Positions 1 to 6,041 of a stretch of DNA of 8,128 bases are shown here, piece by piece (positions within the stretch are counted from its first letter, which is position 1; each line of letters starts with the position of its first letter). This DNA is from JANLQX01 sp043775075 (GTDB taxonomy: Bacteria > Actinomycetota > Acidimicrobiia > Acidimicrobiales > JANYDT01). The notes under the pieces are model-generated. The model saw only the letters and a program-made list of their open reading frames with translations, was not told where the DNA came from and did not search any database. Location: positions 1 through 8,128 of the forward strand of contig JAYVSS010000106.1 of NCBI GenBank assembly GCA_043775075.1. Reading direction: 5' to 3'. Made by a program: the position numbers and the translations under genes.

Positions 1-506
1 CGTATCGCAATGATCGAGCGATCGCCAACCCGGTGGACCAACCGCTGCAAGAACGGACGACTGTGGTCAACGGCGAAGACAATTGCGCCAGCTTCGGCCA
101 AGGATCGTGCGTACAGCCCTTCGGAACATGCGACGTCGACAAAGACATTCCCCGGACCCGGATGGACGGCGCAGCGGAGTTCGGCGAGTTCTTCGTCAAC
201 CGGAAAGGACCGACCCGAAAGCAGGCTGAGAGATCGAACCCGCCAGAGTCGTTCGTAAAGCTGCGGAGTGGGAGGAACCACATTGCTGATCTGCGCCGCA
301 GTCTTTTCCCAGCGATGGTCCCCCATGGCGTGCCACACCCGGTCCACGATCTGCGTGGTGCGCTGGCAGGAGCCGCAGAGAAGGACGCCGTCCTCGATCC
401 GGTCTCCCGCCACAGCTCGTCGATCGCTGGGGTCATCGATGCGAACGGTCAACACGCCGACTTCGCAGAACGGACACCGCAGACGATCAACCAGGGAACG
501 AAACAT
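1..506 (-). CDS. Class I SAM-dependent methyltransferase with N-terminal zinc ribbon (partial, C-terminus outside window)
   Basis: The reading frame is open from ATG 506-504 to the window edge (168 codons, no stop). Residues 11-14 are CPFC and residues 44-47 are CGSC, a four-cysteine pattern typical of a Trm112-like zinc ribbon. A linker follows with the Tyr-Glu-Arg-Leu-Trp and Leu-Leu-Ser-Gly-Arg segments seen before the core domain of UbiE/menaquinone-type and related methyltransferases. Residues 121-134 (VFVDVACSEGLYAR) match the SAM-binding motif I, with the usual GCGTG loop changed to ACSEG. Residues 142-148 (IVFAVDH) fit the next strand and its acidic residue that contacts SAM. The methyl acceptor cannot be told from this part. 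The start at 506 puts the zinc ribbon close to the N-terminus; the frame stays open upstream and no strong Shine-Dalgarno precedes it, so the exact start is moderately certain. It is divergent from the ssb-like gene. Confidence 0.8.
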   Translation of the reverse strand, partial: MFRSLVDRLRCPFCEVGVLTVRIDDPSDRRAVAGDRIEDGVLLCGSCQRTTQIVDRVWHAMGDHRWEKTAAQISNVVPPTPQLYERLWRVRSLSLLSGRSFPVDEELAELRCAVHPGPGNVFVDVACSEGLYARSLAEAGAIVFAVDHSRPFLQRLVHRVGDRSIIAI

Positions 507-609
507 GGCCAGAAGTCTCTCTGACTTTGCTCGGGTTCCCGTTTTTTTGTCGTACCCCCGCCCCCATACTGACAACGCACTCTTCCCCGGGTTTTGCGCC
601 AGCTTGCAT

Positions 610-639
610 CTCGTGTCACCGACACGAGTTCGAAGGAGG
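610..639 (+). promoter_or_regulatory. 5' leader hairpin and strong ribosome binding site of the ssb-like gene
   Basis: CTCGTGTC (610-617) and GACACGAG (621-628) form a perfect 8-bp inverted repeat with the loop ACC. Four bases later comes AAGGAGG (633-639), a near-perfect Shine-Dalgarno six bases before ATG 646. The ribosome site fixes the gene start there, although the frame is open much further upstream. The hairpin lies in the divergent intergenic region and, if transcribed, would sit directly 5' of the ribosome site. It could stabilise the mRNA, modulate initiation, or act at DNA level as an operator; the sequence does not decide which. Confidence 0.55.
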
Positions 640-645
640 TCGGCT

Positions 646-1095
646 ATGTCGACAACGATCACTATCCAAGGGAATCTCACGCGAGAGCCCGAATTGCGCC
701 TGACCGGTTCAGGAGGGAGCAGCTGCACGCTTTCCGTGGCGGTAAACCGCAAGGCACCGGCGCGCAACGACAACGGGTTTGTCGACACCGTGTCGTACTT
801 CTCCGTGGTGGCGTACAACGCCCTGGCCACAAATGTGTGCGACACCCTCCGGAAGGGCTCTCGCGTCGTCGTTACGGGGCGGCTCGATCAACGGACATGG
901 GAAACCGCTGGCGGAGAGAAGCGGAGTTCCTACGAACTCGTGGCCGACGACATCGGAGCAAGTCTGCGATGGGCCACCGGGGCAATGAAACGGTCAGTTT
1001 CGGCGGCCGAAACGGTGGTCGCTGTCGCTCCGCCCCCGCTTCCGGTCGCCGCTGAGCCGTTCACCGCATTGGTCGAAGTCACCTCGGGCGCGTAG
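646..1095 (+). CDS. ssb: Single-stranded DNA-binding protein (SSB family, paralogue without acidic tip)
   Basis: This 149-aa protein belongs to the OB-fold SSB family, which coats single-stranded DNA during replication, repair and recombination and normally works as a tetramer. Residues 3-16 (TTITIQGNLTREPE) are the typical first strand. Residues 50-57 (SYFSVVAY), 68-80 (LRKGSRVVVTGRL), the Trp at 85 and 98-112 (LVADDIGASLRWATG) are the conserved SSB core. The tail after about residue 112 is short, rich in Ala, Val and Pro, and ends VEVTSGA, not in the acidic D-D-x-P-F tip that recruits partner proteins. This suggests an accessory SSB, like the SsbB paralogues of actinobacteria, and not the housekeeping copy. 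No rpsF or rpsR gene is next to it, which also fits an accessory copy. The start is set by AAGGAGG six bases upstream. Confidence 0.9.
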   Translation: MSTTITIQGNLTREPELRLTGSGGSSCTLSVAVNRKAPARNDNGFVDTVSYFSVVAYNALATNVCDTLRKGSRVVVTGRLDQRTWETAGGEKRSSYELVADDIGASLRWATGAMKRSVSAAETVVAVAPPPLPVAAEPFTALVEVTSGA

Positions 1096-1123
1096 CCTGC
1101 GCGGCCGCACACCTCAGGCTTTT
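1094..1123 (+). terminator. Possible weak intrinsic terminator after ssb
   Basis: AGCCTG (1094-1099, beginning inside the ssb stop codon) pairs with CAGGCT (1115-1120) and is followed by TTT, giving a run of four T. The 15-base loop contains the palindrome GCGGCCGC, which could pair in an alternative fold. The stem is short and the T run brief, so termination would be partial at best and the downstream acyl-CoA synthetase might still be co-transcribed. Confidence 0.3.
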
Positions 1124-1170
1124 ACCATCGAGGCGTCAGAGCTGCTCACCTCGAACAAAGGGAACTTTGC

Positions 1171-2823
1171 ATGACTGGTTGGAACTACGCCGAGGTGTTC
1201 GAAACGATTGCCCGAGCGCTACCCGGTGCACCAGCGCAGCGATGCGGCGAGCGGATGTTTACGTGGATGGAGTTCAACGCTCGGGCCAACGCGCTCGCTG
1301 TCGATTTGCTGGAGGCCGGGCTGGGAGAGCAGTCAAAGGTCGCTGCCTATCTGACCAACGGACCGGAATACCTCGAGGTGTACTTTGCTGCGTTCAAAGC
1401 TGGCCTCGTGCCGGTGAATACGAACTATCGATACGGGCCCGACGAAATTCGCTACCTTTTTGACAACGCCGATGCCGAGGCTGTCTTCTTTCACGCCGCC
1501 TACGCCTCGATCGTCGATCAAGTTCGGCCCCAGCTTCCTCTCGTGCGGCGTTGGTACGTGGTTGACGACCCAGGTGCCGAACCAGATTCGGGGGCGGCCG
1601 CAGCACCGTGGGCGGTGCCCTATGAACAGGTGATGATCGGCGCCGCTGGCGACGGACCAAACGTACGCGGGCCATGGGGCGTGAGTGGCGATCACCTGCT
1701 CTTTCTTTACACCGGGGGCACCACCGGGATGCCCAAGGGCGTGATGTGGCGCCAGGACGACGTGTTCAACGTGCTCGGTCAGGGAGGGAATCCGGGCTTC
1801 GGGTTTGCCACCGTTGCGTCACTCAACGAACTCGCCGCCCGGACCACCGAACCTGGGCCGGTCATGCTCCCCGCCTGCCCGCTGATGCACGGCACCGGGC
1901 AGTTCAGCGCCATGATCGCCCTTGGCCTTGGCGGCAGCGTCGTCACCAACCCGAATCGGTCGTTCGATCCGGAGGAATTGTTCGACCTCGTCGAGAACCA
2001 AGGGGTGAATTGGATGGTCATTGTTGGCGATGCGTTCGCCAAGCCGTTGCTCGCTTCGCTCAACGCCAACCCGTCCCGTTGGGACCTGCGCAGTCTGGTG
2101 ATGATCACCAGTTCCGGAGTGATGTGGAGCCAAGCGACCAAGGAAGGTCTGCTGGAGCACATCGAGCAGGTGCTGTTGGTCGATAGCTACGGAAGCTCAG
2201 AGGCCGTTGGCCTCGGAGCTTCGGCGTCCTCGAAGGGCCGAACAGCGTCCACCGCTCGGTTCGCGCTAGGCCCGACCGTGCACGTCTTCACGGACGACAA
2301 CAGGCGGGTCGAAGCCGGCTCCGAGGAGACGGGTTTCGTCGCCATCAGCGGATACGTGCCGACGGGTTACTACAAGGACCCGGAGAAGTCGGCCAGGACC
2401 TTTCGCCTCATAGACGGGGTTCGATATTCGGTGCCCGGCGATTTCGCTCGCGTGAACGCCGATGGGTCTCTGTTGCTGCTCGGCCGAGGCTCGGTGTGCA
2501 TCAACACCGGCGGAGAAAAGGTGTTCCCGGAAGAAGTTGAAGAAATTCTGAAAATCCACGAACTGGTGGCCGACGCCGTGTGCGTCGGTATTCCCGACGA
2601 TCGGTTCGGTGAGGTGATTTGCGCGGTGATTGAACGATCAGCTGCCGTCGGCTCAACCGAAACCTTCGACGAAGGCGCGGTACTGGCTTCCGTTGCTGCC
2701 CGCCTGGCGCGGTACAAGACGCCGCGTCACGTGGTTTTGGTCGATTCGATCGGCCGCTCGCCAGCGGGGAAAGTGGACTATAAGCGCCTCACCGAAGTCG
2801 CCCGAGAGCGGCTCGGACGATAA
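1171..2823 (+). CDS. Acyl-CoA synthetase (FadD-type, ANL superfamily AMP-dependent ligase)
   Basis: This 550-aa enzyme activates a carboxylic acid with ATP to an acyl-adenylate and then transfers it to coenzyme A. All ANL motifs are visible: the phosphate loop YTGGTTGMPKG (residues 180-190), the adenine-binding YGSSEA (340-345), the ribose-binding Asp of VPGD (Asp 424), the hinge region LGRGS followed by GGEKVFPEEVEE (447 on), and the catalytic lysine of PAGKVDYK (Lys 534). Length and motif spacing are normal. The extended loop GMPKGVMWRQDD resembles mycobacterial FadD19-like ligases that activate sterol side chains or long acyl chains; this resemblance is from memory and the substrate is not established. 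It starts 75 bases after ssb, with AAGGGA (1158-1163) seven bases before ATG. That ribosome site lies within a possible 5-bp hairpin (CAAAG/CTTTG, 1156-1169). Confidence 0.93.
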   Translation: MTGWNYAEVFETIARALPGAPAQRCGERMFTWMEFNARANALAVDLLEAGLGEQSKVAAYLTNGPEYLEVYFAAFKAGLVPVNTNYRYGPDEIRYLFDNADAEAVFFHAAYASIVDQVRPQLPLVRRWYVVDDPGAEPDSGAAAAPWAVPYEQVMIGAAGDGPNVRGPWGVSGDHLLFLYTGGTTGMPKGVMWRQDDVFNVLGQGGNPGFGFATVASLNELAARTTEPGPVMLPACPLMHGTGQFSAMIALGLGGSVVTNPNRSFDPEELFDLVENQGVNWMVIVGDAFAKPLLASLNANPSRWDLRSLVMITSSGVMWSQATKEGLLEHIEQVLLVDSYGSSEAVGLGASASSKGRTASTARFALGPTVHVFTDDNRRVEAGSEETGFVAISGYVPTGYYKDPEKSARTFRLIDGVRYSVPGDFARVNADGSLLLLGRGSVCINTGGEKVFPEEVEEILKIHELVADAVCVGIPDDRFGEVICAVIERSAAVGSTETFDEGAVLASVAARLARYKTPRHVVLVDSIGRSPAGKVDYKRLTEVARERLGR

Positions 2824-2911
2824 CTCACCTAGAGTTTCCGAACAGCGGGTTCGAGCGAAGCGACGGGGCGGCGAACCAGTTGTTTCCCGGCTGTCTCCGA
2901 GGAGGTCTTCC

Positions 2912-3710
2912 ATGTCCGACCACACCGATTCACCGACCACCGATGCCAATCCCCGTCTCGACATTGGGGAGCTGTTCGTCTTCTCCGGCGAACGTGGACT
3001 CGTCCTGGCCATCTCCGTCAACCCGCTCACCGCGCCCGAGGCAACGGACGCACTCCGCCTCGATCAGGACGGTCTCTACGAACTCAAGATCGACACCGAC
3101 GGTGACAACCTCGCCGACATCGCGTACAAACTCGTCGTGGCTGGACGGGCCTGTGCAGCACATGAGCCTGATCCGGGCCACCGGCGCGGCGGCGATCCCC
3201 AGCGACAAGAACGGCGAGGTGATCCTCACCGGTCGCACGAGCGTTGGTGCCGCGCTCGACATCGCCGAGGCCCCTGAGGACACGCGGCTCTAAGTCGGAC
3301 CGCGCCAGGACCCGTTCTTCTTCAACTTCGTCGGTGTCGATAGCCCGCTGGCAAACACGTTTCGCCAAGCCCTACAGGGCGATGGACTCCGCAACGAAGG
3401 GTCGTCGATAAACACGTTCATGCCGACGAACATCACGGCGGTGGTCCTTGAGATCCCGATGCCCGCCGACCCCGTGGCGATCTGGACCGTGACGTCGCAC
3501 GAGGGCCACCGCATCGACCGAGCCGGCCGGCCGTCGATCAGCGCCATATTCCTTCCGACGACGGGCGACAAACCGCCGTTCAAGGATCTCCACGACACAT
3601 TCAATCTCGGCGATCCGATCGATGATCGCGAGCGCTGGTCGGCCATCTTCCGCCGGACGCTCGAGCTCTACGGAGCCGCGAAGTCCGTGCGGATCGTGGT
3701 CTGCAAGTAG
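2912..3710 (+). pseudogene. DUF4331 family protein, disrupted by a frameshift and an in-frame stop
   Basis: The N-terminal frame begins at ATG 2912, six bases after a strong GAGGAGG (2899-2905). It reads MSDHTDSP, PRLDIGELFVFSGERG, NPLTAPEAT and LYELKIDTDGD, the conserved opening of DUF4331 proteins, whose function is unknown. Between about 3140 and 3150 the homologous reading moves by one base. It continues as GPVQHMSLIRATGAA, PSDKNGEVILTGRT and ALDIAEAPEDTRL up to TAA at 3291-3293. The same frame then resumes directly with VGPRQDPFFFNFVG, MPTNITAVVLEIP, IWTVTSHEGHRIDRAGRPS and ends at TAG 3708-3710. Continuity of family motifs across both breaks shows one former gene of about 265 codons. 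The last 10-15 codons look unlike the family and overlap the neighbouring decarboxylase remnant, so the 3' end is probably missing. Sequencing error could explain one lesion but hardly the combination with the truncated neighbour. Confidence 0.8.
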
Positions 3711-4201
3711 CCCGCCCAGGCCGCATCAGTGTGCACGTTGAACTCGAGGCCCTTACGACGGAACTCCTCTCGCCCTCGAGCACTCGCCCGACCGGATCGC
3801 ATGCACCCTCCTCGGTGCTACCCGTCACTGTCACCACCAGGGCCACGGGCTGGCGCATGGCGACCAGCTTGTCGAGTTTGAGCCGCAGGGTGTCGATGTC
3901 CATCCGGGCGTCGGCGTCCACCGCGATGCCCCAGACGCCGCTGGGTCCATCTCCGAGCCCCAGCACCGAGGCTGCCTTCGGCCACGAGTAGTGCATCGTG
4001 ACGGGACCGACGAGGACCGGCGTGTTGGGGATGGCGCCCATATAGCGTTTGCTAGAACGTGAACAGCCCGAGCGTGTTCGGGGCAAAACCGAGGGCCCTT
4101 TCCCAAAGAGCTTCGCGTGCCTTATCGTCGAAGCCCATCATCGTCGCCATGGCGTCGGGCAGCGAGAGCGCCTCGTCCGTCGCGATGTTGCAGAGATCCA
4201 T
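3668..4201 (-). pseudogene. Remnant of a group II pyridoxal-phosphate-dependent amino acid decarboxylase
   Basis: Three minus-strand segments in alternating frames join into the middle part of a PLP-dependent decarboxylase of the glutamate/tyrosine decarboxylase family. Segment A (4201-4052) reads MDLCNIATDEALSLPDAM to APNTLGLFTF and ends at TAG 4054-4052. Segment B (about 4055 to 3770) reads YMGAIPNTPVLVGPVTMHYSWPKAA, then ARMDIDTLRLKLDKLVA, ALVVTVTGSTEEGACDPV; the HYSWPKA and GSTEEGA blocks are strong family signatures. Segment C (about 3770-3668) reads EEFRRKGLEFNVHTDAAWAGY, containing the Asp that contacts the PLP ring nitrogen, and stops at TAG 3670-3668. The lysine that binds PLP and the C-terminal half are absent, as is most of the N-terminus. 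The two frame changes are of opposite sense, so A and C are in the same frame. B and C are secure; A is assigned by position and fit and is less certain. GGAGGG (4213-4208) lies six bases before ATG 4201, possibly by chance. Confidence 0.7.
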
Positions 4202-4334
4202 CAGCGACCCTCCGTTCCGTGGTGAGCCACATTGAAGCAGATCGGGGGGCGATTTGAAAATGTTTGAAGCCGATGACGTCGCGCTCGCGCACCCCGTCGA
4301 GAGTCGCGTCAAGGAATGAATGGGCGACGTCGAT

Positions 4335-5063
4335 TCATGGCATGTACTTTTTCTGCAACGCCTTCAGCTCAGATTCGAGATCCAGGCCACAGTTCGCCTT
4401 GGTGAATTCGGACAGGCGGGTGATCGCCGGAAGAAAACTTTCTGACGCGATACCCGACTCGACATCACCGATGAGCCGGCCCATCTCCCTCGCATATTCC
4501 GCTTCGGTGTCGACCAACGGAACAACAACCGCTCCGATGCGGGACGAATACACCGACTGGGCGATGAACCCAACGTCTTTCCGGATCGAGGCCGGTGCAA
4601 TCTTGTACATCGCCAACAGCGGATCCGTGGTCGAGTGGACCCAGGCAAGATCAAGGTTCGGACCGATCATTCCGGCCTCCTCCGCCGCCAGCCATGCTTT
4701 GGCGAGTCGACAGAACACCTGTGTGTTCTGCGCTGCGGATGCACTAATGACCGGGTGGTTCTGTTTGCAGGTTGCCTGACCAGCCGCCAGTCCGCGCACG
4801 TTGGCCGCTTTTGCCGTTCGGAGGCAGCTCTGGTTTGCCGCTTTCAGCGCAGAACTTCCAAGCTTGCCGGCGTTTGCGGAACTCTGCAGTCGGCAGGTGT
4901 TCTTTGCGTCTGCGAAGAGCCTGGCAGCCTTGGCGTTTGAAGCCGTGATGCATTGGCCGAGGCTTTGTGCTGATGCGGGTGTGGTCACGAGAGCAACCGC
5001 GAACACGACACAGCCGATCGTTCGACACATCGAACGCGTTCTTGAACCCCGAGATGCACTCAT
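4335..5063 (-). CDS. Exported cysteine-containing protein of unknown family
   Basis: This 242-aa protein has a classical signal peptide: basic n-region (Arg 5, 8, 10, 14), hydrophobic core at about 15-27 and signal peptidase I site TPASA before Gln 33. The mature part has six cysteines (38, 57, 80, 99, 118, 225). The first five lie at intervals of 19, 23, 19 and 19 residues in an Ala/Lys-rich helical stretch with loosely repeated units ending in T-C-R or S-C-L. The C-terminal half has no cysteine until CGLDLESELKALQKKY at the end. I do not recognise the family. An even number of cysteines in an exported protein suggests three disulfides (inference). There is no Shine-Dalgarno before ATG 5063; an extended -10 element exactly placed for a leaderless mRNA supports this start over the internal ATG at 5030, which would lose much of the basic n-region. 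Confidence 0.8.
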   Translation of the reverse strand: MSASRGSRTRSMCRTIGCVVFAVALVTTPASAQSLGQCITASNAKAARLFADAKNTCRLQSSANAGKLGSSALKAANQSCLRTAKAANVRGLAAGQATCKQNHPVISASAAQNTQVFCRLAKAWLAAEEAGMIGPNLDLAWVHSTTDPLLAMYKIAPASIRKDVGFIAQSVYSSRIGAVVVPLVDTEAEYAREMGRLIGDVESGIASESFLPAITRLSEFTKANCGLDLESELKALQKKYMP

Positions 5064-5069
5064 GAAGGC

Positions 5070-5078
5070 AAGATAACA
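5070..5078 (-). promoter_or_regulatory. Extended -10 promoter for a leaderless transcript of the exported-protein gene
   Basis: On the minus strand TGT (5078-5076) is followed by TATCTT (5075-5070), a TGn-TAnnnT extended -10 element. Six bases separate it from the ATG, so the expected transcription start, seven bases downstream of the hexamer, coincides with A 5063 of the start codon. No Shine-Dalgarno is present and the best -35 candidate (GGCAGG near 5098-5093) is poor, as is common with extended -10 promoters. The prediction is a leaderless mRNA beginning with AUG. Confidence 0.5.
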
Positions 5079-5207
5079 GCGTCCTTGCGCGTCCTGCCGG
5101 TCGAGCGCTGGCGTCAGCAGCGCATCAGAAGCGATAAAGGTCTCTCGCCGCCACTGGCGGACACGGATGCGAACAGCGACCGTGGCAGGAATGGGGGTTC
5201 GAGCGTT

Positions 5208-5954
5208 TCAGTGTTTTTCGGTGGTGGCGCCGGACCGCTCGATGCGCAGGTTTCCCGACAGAAGCCGAGTATTGGGGATATGAACGACGTGGCTCGATCC
5301 CTCGGTGCTGGCCGGAAGCTCGAGTTCGGTTGTCGCGCCCCAGACCGCGAGGACCACCCCGCCGAAGCCTTCGCCGCTCACCGTATCACCGGGGCGCACG
5401 ATGCGCTGGAGATACCGGCCCGCCGCCACTTCCGACGCCACCCCTCGACCGCCCAGACCGGTGAGCAGCGCAATCGAGAGCGCAAGACAACCGATGATTC
5501 CGGCCACCGCCATGTCAACGATACGGGTGTTGACGCCAATCTGAGCGATCGCCAACAGCACGAACATGCTGAGCGTGGCCCCCTTCACCAGCCCCACCAG
5601 CCGAGGCTGCGGTCGACCTGATGCTTTCACCGCGGCCGTTCCCGCCAAGTTGGCCACGAGTGACGCCAGCGCGTTGCCGACGAGCACAAGGACCAGCGCA
5701 ACGAGAAATTTCGGCACCGCATTCATGACCGAAACGGGCAACCGATCGACGGCCGTCTTGTCCAGAAAGGAGAGCGACGTCACCACTGCGAACGCCAACA
5801 CGGCAGAGAAAACAACGCTTCCGGCCGCCGGGGCGAGGGTACGGAGCTTTTGCGAGCGACGCGAGTTCGAGAGCATACGGCGCACCGCGGCGGATGCGAG
5901 CGTGCCGAGGATTCCCCCAACAACGAGCGCAGCAGGAGCGAACAACCACTTCAT
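5208..5954 (-). CDS. MscS-like mechanosensitive channel family membrane protein
   Basis: This 248-aa protein has about five hydrophobic segments (roughly residues 4-24, 42-62, 82-105, 119-140 and 146-167). They are followed by GLGGRGVASEVAAGRYLQRI and a short beta domain (about 180-240) with RPGDTV, VVLAVWGATTELE and HIPNTRLLSGNLR. The last blocks match the MscS beta domain (pore-helix end GLGG, the GD turn, and IPN before the next strand). The protein lacks the C-terminal alpha/beta domain of E. coli MscS, and its multi-helix N-terminus resembles the small TM-helix/CmpX-type channel proteins. It probably sits in the cytoplasmic membrane and gates on membrane tension, releasing solutes on hypo-osmotic shock; a transport role is inferred. 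The ATG follows AGGA (about five bases upstream). It lies about 90 bases after the sigma factor's coupled gene on the same strand, with a strong hairpin between them. Confidence 0.78.
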   Translation of the reverse strand: MKWLFAPAALVVGGILGTLASAAVRRMLSNSRRSQKLRTLAPAAGSVVFSAVLAFAVVTSLSFLDKTAVDRLPVSVMNAVPKFLVALVLVLVGNALASLVANLAGTAAVKASGRPQPRLVGLVKGATLSMFVLLAIAQIGVNTRIVDMAVAGIIGCLALSIALLTGLGGRGVASEVAAGRYLQRIVRPGDTVSGEGFGGVVLAVWGATTELELPASTEGSSHVVHIPNTRLLSGNLRIERSGATTEKH

Positions 5955-6006
5955 TGCGTCCTGCCGATCTGGCGTTTTTGTTGGGTGCTGCGCGTTGCGT
6001 TGCTCA

Positions 6007-6035
6007 CTGCGCCTCTTTGCGACCGAGAGGCGCAG
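6007..6035 (-). terminator. Strong hairpin between the 103-aa gene and the MscS-like gene
   Basis: CTGCGCCTCT (6007-6016) and AGAGGCGCAG (6026-6035) form a perfect 10-bp GC-rich inverted repeat around a 9-base loop. On the minus strand it begins six bases after the stop codon of the 103-aa gene. There is no T tract on either side. Hairpins without a U tail placed right after stop codons are common in actinobacteria and may end or attenuate transcription. It could also be an mRNA-processing or 3'-end stabilising element inside an operon. Confidence 0.5.
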
Positions 6036-6041
6036 CGCAGG

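Noticed and set aside
33..524. 163-codon plus-strand open frame
   Set aside because: It is the antisense shadow of the zinc-ribbon methyltransferase, which shows clear family motifs on the minus strand.
532..548. CGGG-TT-CCCG followed by seven T, resembling an intrinsic terminator
   Set aside because: The stem is only four base pairs with a two-base loop, and no plus-strand gene ends before it.
545..575. Possible minus-strand promoter for the methyltransferase (TTGTCA at 575-570, TACGAC about 15 bases later)
   Set aside because: The spacer is short and the -10 lacks the final T, so the match is not convincing.
618..634. GTTCGA half-site near the ssb start, suggestive of an actinobacterial LexA box
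   Set aside because: The other half (ACCGAC) matches only three of six positions of TCGAAC.
268..645. Open frame continuing upstream of the ssb start by 126 codons
   Set aside because: It is antisense to the methyltransferase gene, has a poor codon pattern and no ribosome site, while AAGGAGG sits right before ATG 646.
2266..2717. Minus-strand open frames opposite the acyl-CoA synthetase
   Set aside because: They are complements of a gene whose catalytic motifs are all on the plus strand; they show no domains.
2839..2853. CGAAC-N5-GTTCG inverted repeat after the acyl-CoA synthetase gene
   Set aside because: The spacer is five and not the four of the mycobacterial SOS box, and there is no T tract for a terminator.
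5148..5160. CCGCC-ACT-GGCGG hairpin downstream of the MscS-like gene
   Set aside because: A five-pair stem with no following T run on the minus strand and 48 bases from the stop codon is too weak to call a terminator.
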